Origin: Serendipita indica DSM 11827
Lineage: Eukaryota > Basidiomycota > Agaricomycetes > Sebacinales > Serendipitaceae
Assembly: GCA_910890315.1 (NCBI GenBank)
Contig: CAJVGD010000042.1
Span: 124,001-188,000 of the forward strand
DNA: 64,000 nt
Reading direction: 5' to 3'
Below, piece after piece: positions 1 through 11,121 of this stretch (position 1 is its first letter; every line of letters begins with the position of its first letter). Both the position numbers and the translations under genes were made by a program. Below the pieces are notes generated by a model that saw only the letters and a program-made list of their open reading frames with translations, was not told where the DNA came from and made no database searches.

Positions 1-49
1 TGTTTCTGCCCACTTCTGTATGCATAAGTAACTGAAAGATACGATACAG

Positions 50-2113
50 TCAGGATCTGGGACATTGTTGGTGAGGACAATGTGCTCAAGCTTGAAACGA
101 AACCGTTTGCTGGGCCGGTGTAAGTCCGTCTCAGTCTTACAACTAGAGTGACTCACTTTATATAGGAATGACATCGCATGGGACGGCGAGAGTAAGCGGA
201 TCATTGCTGTTGGCAACGGGCGTGAAAGGTGAGCTAAACCCTACTCGACAATGTCCATAAACTCTAACAATAGTATAGATCTGGCCACGTGTTCATGTTT
301 GATACGGGTTCGTCGGCTGGTGAAATCAGTGGCCACTCCAAGGCTCGTTCCTTCTCCGACAACTGCACATCTGTCTCATCATTGTCGCTATAGATGATCA
401 ACGCTGTCTCTATCCGCGCACAGCGACCATTTCGTGCTGTCACGGCATCGGACGACACCAAAATCAACTTTTACCATGGTCAGCCACACTGGATTATCCA
501 TTGATTTGGGAGACGCTGATATGTTGCATAGGTGCACCTTACAAGTACGAAAAAGGGATCCAAACGCACACCAAGTTTGTTCAAGACGTTCGATACGCTC
601 CCTCTGGAGACTTGTTCGTGAGCGTGGGTTCGGACGCCAAAGTGTTCCTCTATGACGGCAATACGGGGGATATGACTGTCGATTTCGGGGAGAACGTCCA
701 CAAGGGAACAATCGTGAGTCACCACGTACACTCTTGGACCCTCACAGATGCCTTTAGTTTGCTGCGAGTTGGAGTCCTGACAGCAGATTCTTCTCCACAT
801 CATCTGCCGACAAGACAGTCAACTACTGTCAGTCAACCTCATGCAACCAAAGATCAAACACTGACAAAATGTAGACGATGCCGCTGCTAGTAAAGTCGTT
901 GCGTCGTGGACCGTCGGAAATGGCATCTCCGACCAACAAGCTGGAAACACCTGGCTGGGAGAACATGAAATTGCAAGCTTGTCGCTAAATGGCGACGTCA
1001 ATATCTTTGATACACGGTCTGGAAAGGTGGAACGGGTACTCTACGTACGTATCACACCATCATCTCGAAAGGTGCACTCAGTGGCACGAATAGGGCCCAA
1101 CAAGAAGTGTCACAGCGTCTGCCATCGATTCTTCTGGCACGCTTTACACCGGCTCATTTGATGGCCGTATTGTCAGTGTCACAGGTAACGGCACTGTAGA
1201 GTCCGTAACCGGTTCTGGCCATACGAACCACGTCTCTGGCATCGCGACAACGGCGTCAAAGATGTGCTCTGTCGGGTATGATGATACGTTTAGAGAGTTT
1301 TCTTCCACCGGGTTCGCGTACGTGGTCTTCATATTTGTCTCGTCTCCTAAGCGTAGCTCAGGGCGACCTCACTCTCGACGAGTGGACAACCCAAGGGAAT
1401 CGCCACCGTAGAAGGTGGACTCGTCTTTATCGCGACGGTATCGACTATCGAGGCACTCTCTGGTGGAAAGAAAGTGTCGGCACTTCAAGCATCCTATTCG
1501 CCACAGTCAATCGCGGCGTACGGCAACAACGTTGCCGTCGGAGGCCAAGTACGTTGGATCACGCACATGAAAAAGATGTTGACACAGCTTAGGATGAAAA
1601 GGTGTATCTGTACTCGTGGGATGGGTCAAAGTTGGTGGAGACGGGCAAGCTCGAATCAAATAGGGGCGCCGTGTCCTCTGTCGCATTTTCGCCCGATGGA
1701 AGCCTGCTAGCTGCGGGAGATGTAAGTATTATTTCATTACTCTATGCATTGTTGCTTAAGCATTGCAGTCTGCTGGCAAACTCATGCTCTACAAGGTTGC
1801 AGATAAGTCGGTAAGTCCAGGTGGACACCAAATTACGAGTACTCAGGCATCTTAGCTTGTGACATCTCGTTGGGCAGGCCATTCAGGTCGCATCAACACT
1901 CTGGCGTTCCATCCAGGAGGCAAGCACGTCGCCTCGGGCTCGCTGGATACCAATGTATTTGTGTGGTCGGTGGATAAGCCATTGCGCAAACTGGCAATTC
2001 CAAACGCGTGCATGGGCGGCGTGAATGTCGTCGAATGGATTGGGGAGAATACGATTGCAAGTGCAGGTGCGGATGCAAGTATCAGGACGTGGGAGATTGT
2101 TCTTCCAGCTTAG
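50..2113 (+). CDS. AIP1: Actin-interacting protein 1 (WD40), 5' partial
   Basis: AIP1/WDR1 is a cytosolic double beta-propeller that works with cofilin to disassemble actin filaments. The 5' end lies outside the window; bases 1-49 look like the end of an intron and the first visible exon begins near 50 with the WD-type motif RIWDIVGED. About ten short exons follow. Recognisable pieces are KYEKGIQTHTKFVQDVRYAP (about 545-600), FLYDGNTGDM (about 646-675) and, in the last exon, HSGRINTLAFHPGGKHVASG and TWEI just before the stop. These follow the order of AIP1 family members, including the terminal propeller ending in WEI. The N-terminal blades are missing, so length cannot be checked. EMC4 follows on the same strand about 155 bp later. 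Family assignment is by recalled similarity; a different two-propeller WD protein is possible but less likely. Confidence 0.85.
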
Positions 2114-2268
2114 ACTCGAATGTAATGAGTATGATGCAACATTTTATCTGTCAAGGTATGCAGATTTGTTCAGAGCCGGTGGCCAAACATTTCGACGTTT
2201 GACCTACACCGTAACCTCCGCACCTAAAGAAGACGCTGTTACCGAGTCATATTCTTCAATTCTGGGTT

Positions 2269-3097
2269 ATGTCAGGGTCAATATTGGAGTATTCGTCTAT
2301 CGAGCGGTCGTCGTGAGTCAAGTTGTTTGTGCTGGTGTCGCAACGCGCTCAATGATGGGGCTTATGGCGCTCGTAGAAAGCTCAAGACACTCCCTGCTCC
2401 TCTAGGATTTCCAGTGACATATGTATGTGGATGGCATGGGCCAACAGCTCACCAGTGGATGATAACCTCGCTAAACTGTTGCGTGTACAGACGACGGGAT
2501 CATCAAAATCCAAGGACAAACAGCAACCGAGTACCAAGTCCGAAGCACTAACACCAAAGGAAAAAGCGGCTCGATATGAAGATCTCAAGTCAAAGCGGGC
2601 GTGGGACCTGGCGACCTCTCCAGCAAAACAATTGCCGATGCAGATGATCATGGTATACTTCTCTGGAGGGGGTGTACAGATCTTTAGTATGGGCATGGTT
2701 GCAATGTTGCTCTCTTCGCCGTTCAAGGCTGTTGCGGGGATGAATGAAGGTGCGGAAACACTTGACGATGTCGACATGTTGATATACTGACGCACGCCGT
2801 TTGGTCTCATGACGTGTGGATGGACGGCGGTCGACGCAGCATTTGCCCAGTTTGCACCAGTCGACGCAGCAGATCCTCGAGCGTTTACAACACTGTTGCT
2901 ACCAAAGTTAGCATATATCGTGTGCAATATTTTGACGTTGCTGGTGGGAATGTACAAGTGCAATCAAATGGGATTACTGCCAGTTGGAACGGGAGACTGG
3001 CTTGCATTCGAGCAGCGAGGGGAGGTGCGTGCGATAAGTTTGCGTTTATAATCTACATGACTGACGAAAGCAGAGCCCGGATATCACGTTTCATTAA
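2269..3097 (+). CDS. EMC4: ER membrane protein complex subunit 4
   Basis: EMC4 is a subunit of the ER membrane complex that inserts tail-anchored and multi-pass proteins. I propose five exons: 2269-2312, 2377-2422, 2491-2749, 2840-3024 and 3074-3097. They sum to 558 nt, giving 185 aa, close to the usual family length. Donors are GTGAGT, GTATGT, GTGCGG and GTGCGT. The start ATG at 2269 gives MSGSILEYSS; exon 2 supplies KLKTLPAPLGF, matching the family's N-terminal proline-rich signature. Exon 3 carries AWDLATSPAKQLPMQMIM and the first hydrophobic segment, and exon 4 the second (LAYIVCNILTLLVGMYKCN) followed by MGLLPVGTGDWLAFEQRGE, a strong family hallmark. The protein should have two to three membrane helices. 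Nothing looks broken. Confidence 0.9.
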
Positions 3098-3535
3098 TAA
3101 AGCCATGACGGCCTATCTATTCGTCTTTATTACCCGGAATGCGAATTCTCTTAATCATTGGACGAGTCTTGACACTTTACGGAATGGACCAACTGGCCAA
3201 CAGAGTTTGTTGGCAGGTGAACCTTGTCGATTAGGGGCGACAGTGGCGCACGCGAGGTGGATCAATGGAGACTAGGATGGGAATGGAAGCTGAGATTGGG
3301 CCATGCTTATCTTATCGCTGGTGCCCTGAGTGTGGGGTGACAGTATCGACGGTCGAAACCCCTCATAGGACGCCGGTTCTGCTCCTATTCTCCAACAAAA
3401 CTCATAGTTATTACTATTAACCATTTACTGAGACTTGAAAGTTACCTCGGGGCCTTTTGTCTGTAGTTTGGCTGCTGTCCCGTCTCTTGGGGGCGGCACA
3501 GATCCGTCTATCGGAGTGAGTTGTGATTGGCTCGG

Positions 3536-3567
3536 AGGGGGCTGATAGAGCAAAGGGCGACGATTGG
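3536..3567 (-). promoter_or_regulatory. Two inverted CCAAT boxes upstream of HIS1
   Basis: ATTGG occurs at 3536-3540 and again at 3563-3567, about 190-220 bp upstream of the HIS1 ATG. CCAAT boxes are bound by the HAP/CBC complex in fungi in either orientation. The pair at 27-bp spacing in a promoter region is suggestive, but five-base motifs occur often by chance. Confidence 0.3.
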
Positions 3568-3676
3568 GTCACGTAAAACGTGCGCTCAGTGTTATTTTCG
3601 TGGAAAAGCTGCGGCGTGGGCGTGTCCTTGGGGAGACAGACAACGTAATGGTCCGGACGGTCGGGCCTGGATTCGA

Positions 3677-3684
3677 CTTATAAG
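3677..3684 (+). promoter_or_regulatory. TATA-like element of HIS1
   Basis: CTTATAAG lies 72 bp upstream of the HIS1 ATG at 3756, a plausible distance for a basidiomycete core promoter. It is a palindrome, so it gives no direction by itself. Confidence 0.3.
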
Positions 3685-3755
3685 CTGAGAGGACAAGTAG
3701 AAGCAACTAGTTCAAGTTGCTCCTCGCTTGACCTTTGTTATCTCGGCAGTCATCA

Positions 3756-5130
3756 ATGCTCGCGTCCCCTCCTCCCCGCCAGTCATTTACAGGCGACTAT
3801 AATAAGCGAACTTGGACCGTCCCATCATCACCAGTTCTCCCACTTTCGTGCTCTCCAGCCTCGTCGTCTTCAGTCACTCTTCTCGACGCTCCCACTGCCA
3901 CTCCCAGCGAACACAAGACACCCATGGAGCTCCTCGCAGAGTCTATGAAGGGCCGCATGCTCTTTGCAATCCCTAAGAAGGGTACTAATCATTCACGACT
4001 TCACATCTGCGCATCTGACTCGGTTTTGATCAGGCAGACTTTACACAAAAAGCCTGGAGATGCTCGAAGGTGCGGCTCCACGCATATTTCTATAAATAAA
4101 CGTTCTGATTACACATCTAAAAGGCGCGGATGTCAAATTTACGCGTTCCCACCGCCTCGACGTCTGTCTCGTCCAGAATCATCCCATCGCCCTGTGCGTC
4201 TCAGGCCTTTATTCCAGAGATACATCTAATCTAATTTCCGCAGCGTCTTTCTCCCTGCTTCAGACATTCCTCGCTTCGTCGCCCACGGAAATGTAGACAT
4301 GGGAATCACTGGCCAGGACACAATTCTCGAATCCAATACACAGGACGGCGTGACCGAGCTCCTCAAACTCGGGTTTGGGGGCTGCAAACTTCAGGTCCAG
4401 GTTCCCGAAAAGGGCCCCATCCAATCCGTTGAGCAACTCGCCGGTAAACGCGTCGTCAGCAGCTATACGACTCTCGCCAGAGATTATTTCAGAGAATTAG
4501 ACCTACGATTGGGTCTCATCAAGAAGGACGAAAAGACGGGCGAAGATGTTGGGCAGGGTACACGGGTCGAATACGTCGGAGGCAGCGTCGAGGCAGCCTG
4601 TGCACTTGGACTGGCAGATGGAATCGGTAATCATCTTCTCTTGAACATTTGTTTTCTTCAACTTATCATTATTGCCAGTCGATCTTGTCGAGTCGGGCGA
4701 GACTATGAGAGCCGCTGGTTTGCACGCCATCTCTACCGTCATGACCACCGAAGCCGTTCTTATCAAATCCACAAACGTCAAGCATCCAGACCTGGTGCCG
4801 CTCATCAAACGGATCGCCTCTCGCATCGCTGGCTTTGTCGCCTCGAACAAGTATGTCATCTGTCAGTATAACGTCCCTCGAGAACTCCTCCCTGTGGTCA
4901 CAAAAATTACTCCTGGTCGACGCGCGCCTACCATCAGCAGCATTGAAGATGATGGGTGGGTGGCCGTCAGTGCAATGGTTGAAAAGAAGATTGTTGCAAA
5001 CGTGATGGATCAGCTCGTTGAGGCTGGTGCCGAAGACACTTTTATCATCGCTCTCCAAAACTGCAGAGTCGAAACTCGATTTGGACTCCCAGACTCCCCC
5101 TCAGTCGACGAACCAGGGCCGGGAATATAG
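3756..5130 (+). CDS. HIS1: ATP phosphoribosyltransferase (histidine biosynthesis step 1)
   Basis: The enzyme condenses ATP with PRPP to N1-phosphoribosyl-ATP, the committed step of histidine synthesis, and is normally feedback-inhibited by histidine through its C-terminal domain. The first ATG is at 3756; the N-terminus has an extra stretch of about 60 residues rich in Ser/Pro before the catalytic start at MKGRMLFAIPKKG. Short exons then give LYTKSLEMLEGADVKFTRSH and VFLPASDIPRFVAHGNVDMG, followed by ITGQD. GLADGI at about 4620 joins VDLVESGETMRAAGL, the PRPP-binding region, across an intron. The regulatory domain includes PGRRAPTISSIEDDGWVAV and ends near FIIALQNCRV plus a short extra tail. 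About six exons. Its stop lies only 45 bp from the stop of the convergent FMO gene. No damage is seen. The Ser/Pro extension might be a targeting or low-complexity segment. Confidence 0.92.
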
Positions 5131-5175
5131 ATTAGTGCAGAAAAAGTCTATTTGAGCGGTAGATTATATGCATAG

Positions 5176-7493
5176 CTACGCATATTGTGGATGCACACCC
5201 CATCCAAAGAGGATGAACGGTAGCCTACGATAATCAGTAGACGTAGCTACGACTTGGACGTTACATACCATTTCCACCGATCTGGTCGCAAAGCGTAATA
5301 CAAACCGAGCCAGAGAGCTATCACAGTCAGAAATCGCTCGACCGGCATCGAAAGGACTTACTCAATTCTATATACGTGAAGAGCCGAAGCACCCCTCCCG
5401 TAGCGCCATGCTTGAGATAGTGAACATCGTGTACCCATACCTTCATATCCTGTGTTGACGGCCGAGTCTTAAAGTCCATCATGAGCATCAAGAGGATGCG
5501 GGTGTCTGAAAAGAGGTGAATGATTGCTTGCGTATGCACCGACCCACGTACAAATTCCAATATGAACATGCCCACTGCAGTTCGTGGCAAGTCAGATCAT
5601 TCATCAACCGGCAAGATAACTTACACAGTCCCTGCAAACTGTAAGTCAGTTCGCGTCAATAATGAAGAGCATTTCACATACCAATCCCATCGACGTGTGC
5701 CGAATTGAGCAACATGATTGACCAATCCTCCATCGAAAAGTTTTGGAGGAACAGCTCGTATCCTTCCGGGAAAAGGTCCTTGGGCAAGAAGTCCACCGAA
5801 GTGGGCTTGTAGCCTGTAGCTAGAACGATAACATCGGCAGGAATCTCCATACGCTGGCCTCTATCTCCTGCCTTGGACACGCGTTGACGAACGTTGACGA
5901 GTACGCCTTTGGATGTCAGGCGCTCAATGTCGCCGCGGACGTATTCACATTTGCCCATGCGAACGTATGGAAGAAACTTGTCGTTCACGACCTGAGCCCT
6001 CTCAGAACTCTGCTCAAGGGGAAAGTGTGGAACCTACAGGAGTACTTTCGAAAGGCCCATGGAAAGGAGGCACCAAATGTTCGACACCACGGTAGTGCCA
6101 CCGTTTGAGGAACTCTTCCCACACGAAACTAGAGGGCACTCAGAACATGGATCAATAAGAAAGATTACGCACCCCATCGGCATCTCACGTCCAAATGGCT
6201 GCATGGCCATCAAAACATCGAGAAATAGATTGCGGGGAATAATCCACTGAAAACTGTCAATACATCGCCTTCATCGGTATCGAGTTCTCACCTTGTCTTC
6301 TCTAGCGAGCATGATGCACTTGGCGGCACCACCCGCAAGCGCCGTTTCAACGGCTTCAACGGCACTTGCGCCGCTACCAATCACCACGACTGTCCTGCCA
6401 AGTACATCATCAATCTGAGCTGAATCAAACTGGGACGAATGGAAGATTGGACCACGGAATGAATCCTCTCCACCCTCGACCTTTCGTTCCTCTCTTGCCT
6501 CATGGTGTTGGTAGCCTTCATGTGGTTGATCCTGGCCCTCTCCCCTGTGATCGCTACTAGATGAGCTGCTTGAATCGGATGAAGTCTGGTGCGACTCCTT
6601 CGGCATGCCAGGGAACCGAATCCATTTGGCATCACCACAAGTGCCAACAGCGACGATGACTGCATCAAAGTTGCCATCTGAACCGTCGTTAATCTTCCAC
6701 TGTGCGTGACCGTGACGCGACGGGTTATAGTCGTCTTTGGCTTCTGGCGACGAGACACGTTCGACTGAGGTCACTCGAACCTGCAAGATACGATGAATCC
6801 AGCTATTGAGGGGGTTGAGGAACGTACACCAAACCGCGTTCGCGACTCGAGCTTGTACTCCCTCCAGACACGAGAGAGCTCTGCACGGAATGAGAGGGGG
6901 TAGCAAAATAGATAGTCTGGTACCTTTCAGGATCTCATACTTATGTGGAAAAGCACGACTCCAAACCACCGCGGGATGAAAGCGGTATAGGATAGAATGA
7001 AGTTGTAATCCCGAGCTTGAGTTGGCCTTTGCCCAAATGCCTCCAAGGTGGTCGCTCTCTGCGTTAAGCATTAGGTACGCGTAGGTGTAGGAAGGTACTC
7101 GCCTTCGTAAATTATTACATCGAATCCGTGTGAGAATGCGTGTCTGGCGTTACTTAGCTCGAAATATCGAGGTGAAAATCGACCACGTACGCGGCAGCGG
7201 ATATCCCGGACATCCCAGCGCCAATCACTGCAACACGCCCACGAGATCTGACTGTCGCATGTCTCTTGGGAACATGCTACACTATGTCAGGTTAACCTAT
7301 GAGTGGAGGGGGTACGAACCGGCTTGTACATCAACGTAATGATGCGCTGACACATGGCATAGACAATTGCCGAGATAAACTTGATCATCTTCCAGGGCGA
7401 GAGAAAGTCGAGCACATTGCCATGTGAGAAGGCTTTGCTCTCAGAGGAGCGGTACCGCTCAATGTCCTTCGCAATCATGCTTGCGAGGGACAT
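5176..7493 (-). CDS. FMO-type flavin monooxygenase, copy 1
   Basis: This is a class B flavin monooxygenase: it uses FAD and NADPH to insert oxygen into a soft nucleophile or ketone; the substrate is unknown. The start at 7493 gives MSLASMIAKDIERYRS, followed by a hydrophobic stretch (MIKFISAIVYAMCQRIITLM) that may anchor it to a membrane. Motifs in order: FAD-binding GRVAVIGAGMSGISAAA near 7225; DHLGGIW near 7040; the FMO-type GPIFHSSQFD near 6440; NADPH-binding VVVIGSGASAVEAVETA near 6370; and VIVLATGYKP near 5820. The C-terminus ends in FGWGVHPQY, shared with copy 2. There is a Ser-rich insertion before the second Rossmann segment that copy 2 lacks. At least ten exons. It is divergent from the NTF2-like gene at 7712 across 218 bp. 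Exon ends are approximate. Confidence 0.85.
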
Positions 7494-7540
7494 CTTGGGA
7501 GTGGAAGGCAATTTTACGGACGATTAAGTCCAACCGCGTC

Positions 7541-7549
7541 CTTTTATGC
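7541..7549 (-). promoter_or_regulatory. TATA-like GCATAAAAG of FMO copy 1
   Basis: On the minus strand GCATAAAAG lies 48 bp upstream of the FMO ATG. The identical nine bases sit 44 bp upstream of the ATG of FMO copy 2, so the element survived the duplication and is probably the core promoter. Confidence 0.45.
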
Positions 7550-7711
7550 ACTTTCGTGTAGGGAAAGGGAAGGAAGATGACCAGAATTCGTTCGTGCCCC
7601 CATGCGTCCTTGGGGTAGAGTCGCTCAATCATCGATGATGCAGCCACCCTACTCGCTTATGCGTATATATGATGGCCTTGAATCTGTAGCGCTGGAACGC
7701 TATTTTCCTCA

Positions 7712-8448
7712 ATGCAGGATCCAGACAAAGATATTTCCCACGTCGTGGCCTTATTAACAACCTCAGCACATCCAGGTGCACATAAAGCGGCTGTGGAGCG
7801 CTTCTTCACCAGTGATGCTGGGCTCAAGCACCCTCTATGCGTCGTTACAAGGGGTCCGAACTCGAGATGCGAGATACTGGGTGCCTATCAGTATTTCGAG
7901 ATTGCATCGGTCTATGTTTGAGCACTGAGCTGTTTTCTAGATGGTATCGCATTTTGTCCCCTCGGGCCGTTGTGGAAGTCAAGGAGATTGGTACGTGAAA
8001 AGGAGGTTCGGAGCCTGTTTGATACCAGTGTAGTATACAATAGGAGAAAGAATGTTTTATTCTTGGAAGTTGTTCAGAGATTCCGAGTGCGCTGGAGCCC
8101 GTTTCCACCAATTCCAGCTAGGTAGTTATGCGACTTCTCTGGAACTTTGGTGGGAATTAACGAGTCTACAGATCAATAGTGCGCCTAGACCTTGAAGAGC
8201 GAGATGGACTGCATTACATCGTTCTTGAAGAGGATCTCTTCCACCCGGTGGTGCGGTCAGGTCCAAAGTCATTTCGACGTGCATCTCACTTAATTCAGGA
8301 CGTCGCGGCACTCGTAATACCTCCTTTGAAGCCATTTGTGTCGCTTGCTCTCAGAGCATCGAACTTTGTTCATTATATTGGTGCAGGCATTGCGCAAAAT
8401 GTAGGAGTGTGGAAACCGGAACCAGTAAGGACGATAGTGACGGCATGA
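7712..8448 (+). CDS. SigF-like NTF2-fold protein, copy 1
   Basis: This is a small protein of the fungal SigF-like/NTF2-like (SnoaL-type cone fold) family. Such folds can be ligand-binding or isomerase-like, but no reaction is established that I can name. The ATG at 7712 gives MQDPDKDISHVVALLTTSAH. Exons continue with a WYRILSPRAVVEVKEI-like segment near 7941, NRRKNVLFLEVVQRFRVRWS near 8040, LDLEERDGLHYIVLEEDLFH near 8185 and a last exon starting at DVAALVIPPLKPFVSLALRA. It ends in GVWKPEPVRTIVTA. The C-terminal part has hydrophobic character and may sit in a membrane. About five introns. The neighbouring FMO is divergent; a TATATAT run lies about 45 bp upstream. Copy 2 is at 11122. Confidence 0.8.
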
Positions 8449-8544
8449 AGTTTGAAGTGTGCCCATAGAATAGAGAGTGAGGTCTGTCTGCAATCTACAC
8501 GCTTCGTCTATCGGCCATCCCTCTATGAGTTGATGGTCCAAATT

Positions 8545-10875
8545 CTACAACTCGTTGTACTGCGGACGAACGCCCCATCCAAACATAATGAAAGGGAGCC
8601 TAAAGTAAGATCAGTATAAATCGATATGAACTCTCTGCTGTACCATCGGAGGCGGTCAGGTCGTAGAACGTGGAACATTACAAGCCAGATGGCTATAGTG
8701 TCGTCAGAAATTCGAATAAAATAAGGATGAAGCCAAACGTACTAAGCTCCATGTAAGTGAAGAACCCGAATGCACCACCAGTCGCGCCGTGCTTGATGAA
8801 TCGAACGACATCAACCCAGAGTTTCATATCCTTTGGCGAGGGTCTCGCTCCGGTGTCCATAAGGAGGGTCAAGAGAATACGGGTGTCTGCGGTGAAGTCA
8901 GGGATGTATTGGGCTAGATAAAGACACAAACATATTCCAATGTGACTAAGAATGTAAGTTGGGGAAGAAGAATGAAAGAAAATCGCTCACAAGTGACCGC
9001 TGTCAGGCGAGTTGCTCTCAATAAGCGGTGCAAGGTATTCAAGAATGAGGACTCACACAGTACCTGCATTGAATCAGAATCATTACGAGCAACAGGTATT
9101 AAACTCACCGATCGCATTTTTGTAAGCCGAGTTTGTCAGCAAAATGGACCAATCCTCAGTTGAAAAGCTTTGCAAATACAAGTTGGGTCGCTCGTATCCT
9201 TCAGGGAACAGGTCCTTGGGTAGAAATTCAACCGAAGGGTTCTTGTATCCAGTGGCAAGGACGACGACATCTGCAGCAATCTCTCGCTCCTCCCCATCTA
9301 TACCTGGCTTAGATAGACGCGGTCTTGAGTTAATGAGGACCCCTCTTGAGGTAAGACGGCGAGTGTCCCCTCGAATGTATTCGCATGCACCAGATCTGAT
9401 GTGGGGTAGGAACTCGTCATTGACAACCTAACGAGGTTAGAACGATGAGCAGTGCGCCAAGTAGTAGGCGAAATGACCGACTGGGGTTCCTTCGAATAAA
9501 CCGCGGTAGGGTGGGACCAAATCTTGAACACCCCGATAATGCCATTTCACTAGGAAATTTTCCCACAGGAAGCTATGGTGACTTGAGAGACGGATCAAAG
9601 CGGTAGATAGCCTTTACCTGAGAGGCATTTCGCGCCCGAATGGCTGCATTGCGATCAAAACGTCGATAAACATATTACGAGGAATGATCCACTGTGTGAC
9701 GTGCGAATATTAGCGTGCAGTCCAATGTCTAATAATAACCCACTTTGTCATCGCGAGCCAGCATGATGCATTTTGTAGCTCCACGAAAAAGAGCAGTTTC
9801 GACTGCTTCCACGCCGCTTGCTCCGCTACCGATGACTGCGACTGTCTTTTCCCTTACTTGGCTGGCATCTGGGGAATCCAGTTCCGAGGAATGCAGGATC
9901 GGCCCACGATAGGTGCCAAAGTCCTGATCTTCTTCCACCTTTGGGTCCTGTTGGCCAGTCCCCCTCGCGGACAGCTTGGGCATGCCTGGAAATTCTACCC
10001 ACAAAGGATCACCGCATGTTCCAACAGTAACGATAACGGCGTCAAAGATGCCGTCTGCACCATCGTTGATTACCCATCGTGCATGGCCGTCCTTTGTTGG
10101 GTCCGTCTCTCCTGTAACATCCATAGGTGAAGCGCGGCGGACAGAGGTCACGCGTGTCTATCAGAAATGAGCCTCGCCAACGAGAGATTTGCTGACATAC
10201 GTTAAAGCGGGTCCGTGACTCTAATCTGTATTCCCTCCAAACTCGAGATATCTCTATAGTTCAATGTTAAAATCCGCGTGACATATGAATGAGTCATGAC
10301 CAACCACTAAGTATCTCGTCACGGAATGGGAATCCCCGGCTCCAGATTACGGCTGGGTGGAAGCGATAAAGCATCGAGTTGAGTTGCAGCCCAGATGTCG
10401 AATTGACGTTGGCCCATATACCTCCGACTTTGTTGTCCGCTATTCTGGAGGTCAGATGCTGGTGAGAATCACATACTTGACTAGCCTTCGTATATGACGA
10501 CGTCGAAACCGTGCGCAATGGCGTGTCTATGAGGAATGAGGATGATACCATCTGAATGTTATGTGCGCACGCTGCAGAGGAGATGCCGGTTAGACCAGCT
10601 CCGACGACCGCGACTCGTCCGCGAAAGCGAATCTTCTCCACGTCTTTGGGTGAGCTCTGTGGTTGGTAAGACTTCACCGATGTAGCAAGAAAGTTGCATA
10701 CGGGTTTGAATAGAAAGACGATGACTCGCTGGACCACTACATACAATATGGCGGTGAGGAACTTTGCGAGCCTCCAAGGGGAGAAGAAGCCGATCACATC
10801 GTGATGTGAGAGTGATTGTTTCTCGACCGAAATATACTCTTTAAAGTTGGAAATAGTCACCCCCGTGATGGACAT
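8545..10875 (-). CDS. FMO-type flavin monooxygenase, copy 2
   Basis: Paralogue of the FMO at 5176-7493, with the same exon layout and motifs. The start at 10875 gives MSITGVTISNFKEYIS, which aligns with copy 1; an in-frame ATG further upstream (MGTHPLIF) is possible. An N-terminal hydrophobic segment (LAKFLTAILYVVVQRVIVFL) is followed by FAD-binding GRVAVVGAGLTGISSAA, VGGIW, GPILHSSELD and NADPH-binding TVAVIGSGASGVEAVETA. The protein ends in FGWGVRPQYNEL. It lacks most of the Ser-rich loop seen in copy 1 before the second Rossmann segment. The substrate is unknown. It is divergent from the NTF2-like gene at 11122 across 246 bp, and its stop is 96 bp from the stop of NTF2-like copy 1. No disrupted exon was evident, though boundaries are approximate. 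Confidence 0.85.
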
Positions 10876-10918
10876 TGTATCGAGGTCGAAGATAAGGGGA
10901 TGCGTCCCCATTCCGCTG

Positions 10919-10927
10919 CTTTTATGC
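10919..10927 (-). promoter_or_regulatory. TATA-like GCATAAAAG of FMO copy 2
   Basis: GCATAAAAG on the minus strand, 44 bp upstream of the ATG; identical to the site before FMO copy 1. Confidence 0.45.
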
Positions 10928-11121
10928 GAACGAGGATGCAAGCGAAAGAATCAACGAACGAAGCTGGCTATTCTTGCACAGTCGAAGCATCATGGAGCGG
11001 CAACACAGAATCATGCTGATGATGTCGTGCATGATCCGGCAGAAGGGAAATGGCAATCACCTGCATTCGGGAGGCTATGTACCACGTCCTTGACCTCTAC
11101 CATACCTTTGAGTTGATAGGG

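Larger units (their letters stand above)
3098..3755. other. Intergenic region upstream of HIS1
   Basis: This gap of about 660 bp between the EMC4 stop and the HIS1 start holds no convincing reading frame. It contains two ATTGG (inverted CCAAT) boxes and a TATA-like site listed separately. I looked for a Gcn4/CPC1-type TGACTCA element, expected for an amino-acid biosynthesis gene, and did not see a perfect copy. Confidence 0.5.

Noticed and set aside
6381-6758. Minus-strand frame of 125 codons overlapping FMO copy 1
   Set aside because: It runs in another frame over the exon that carries the FMO motifs, so it is a shadow.
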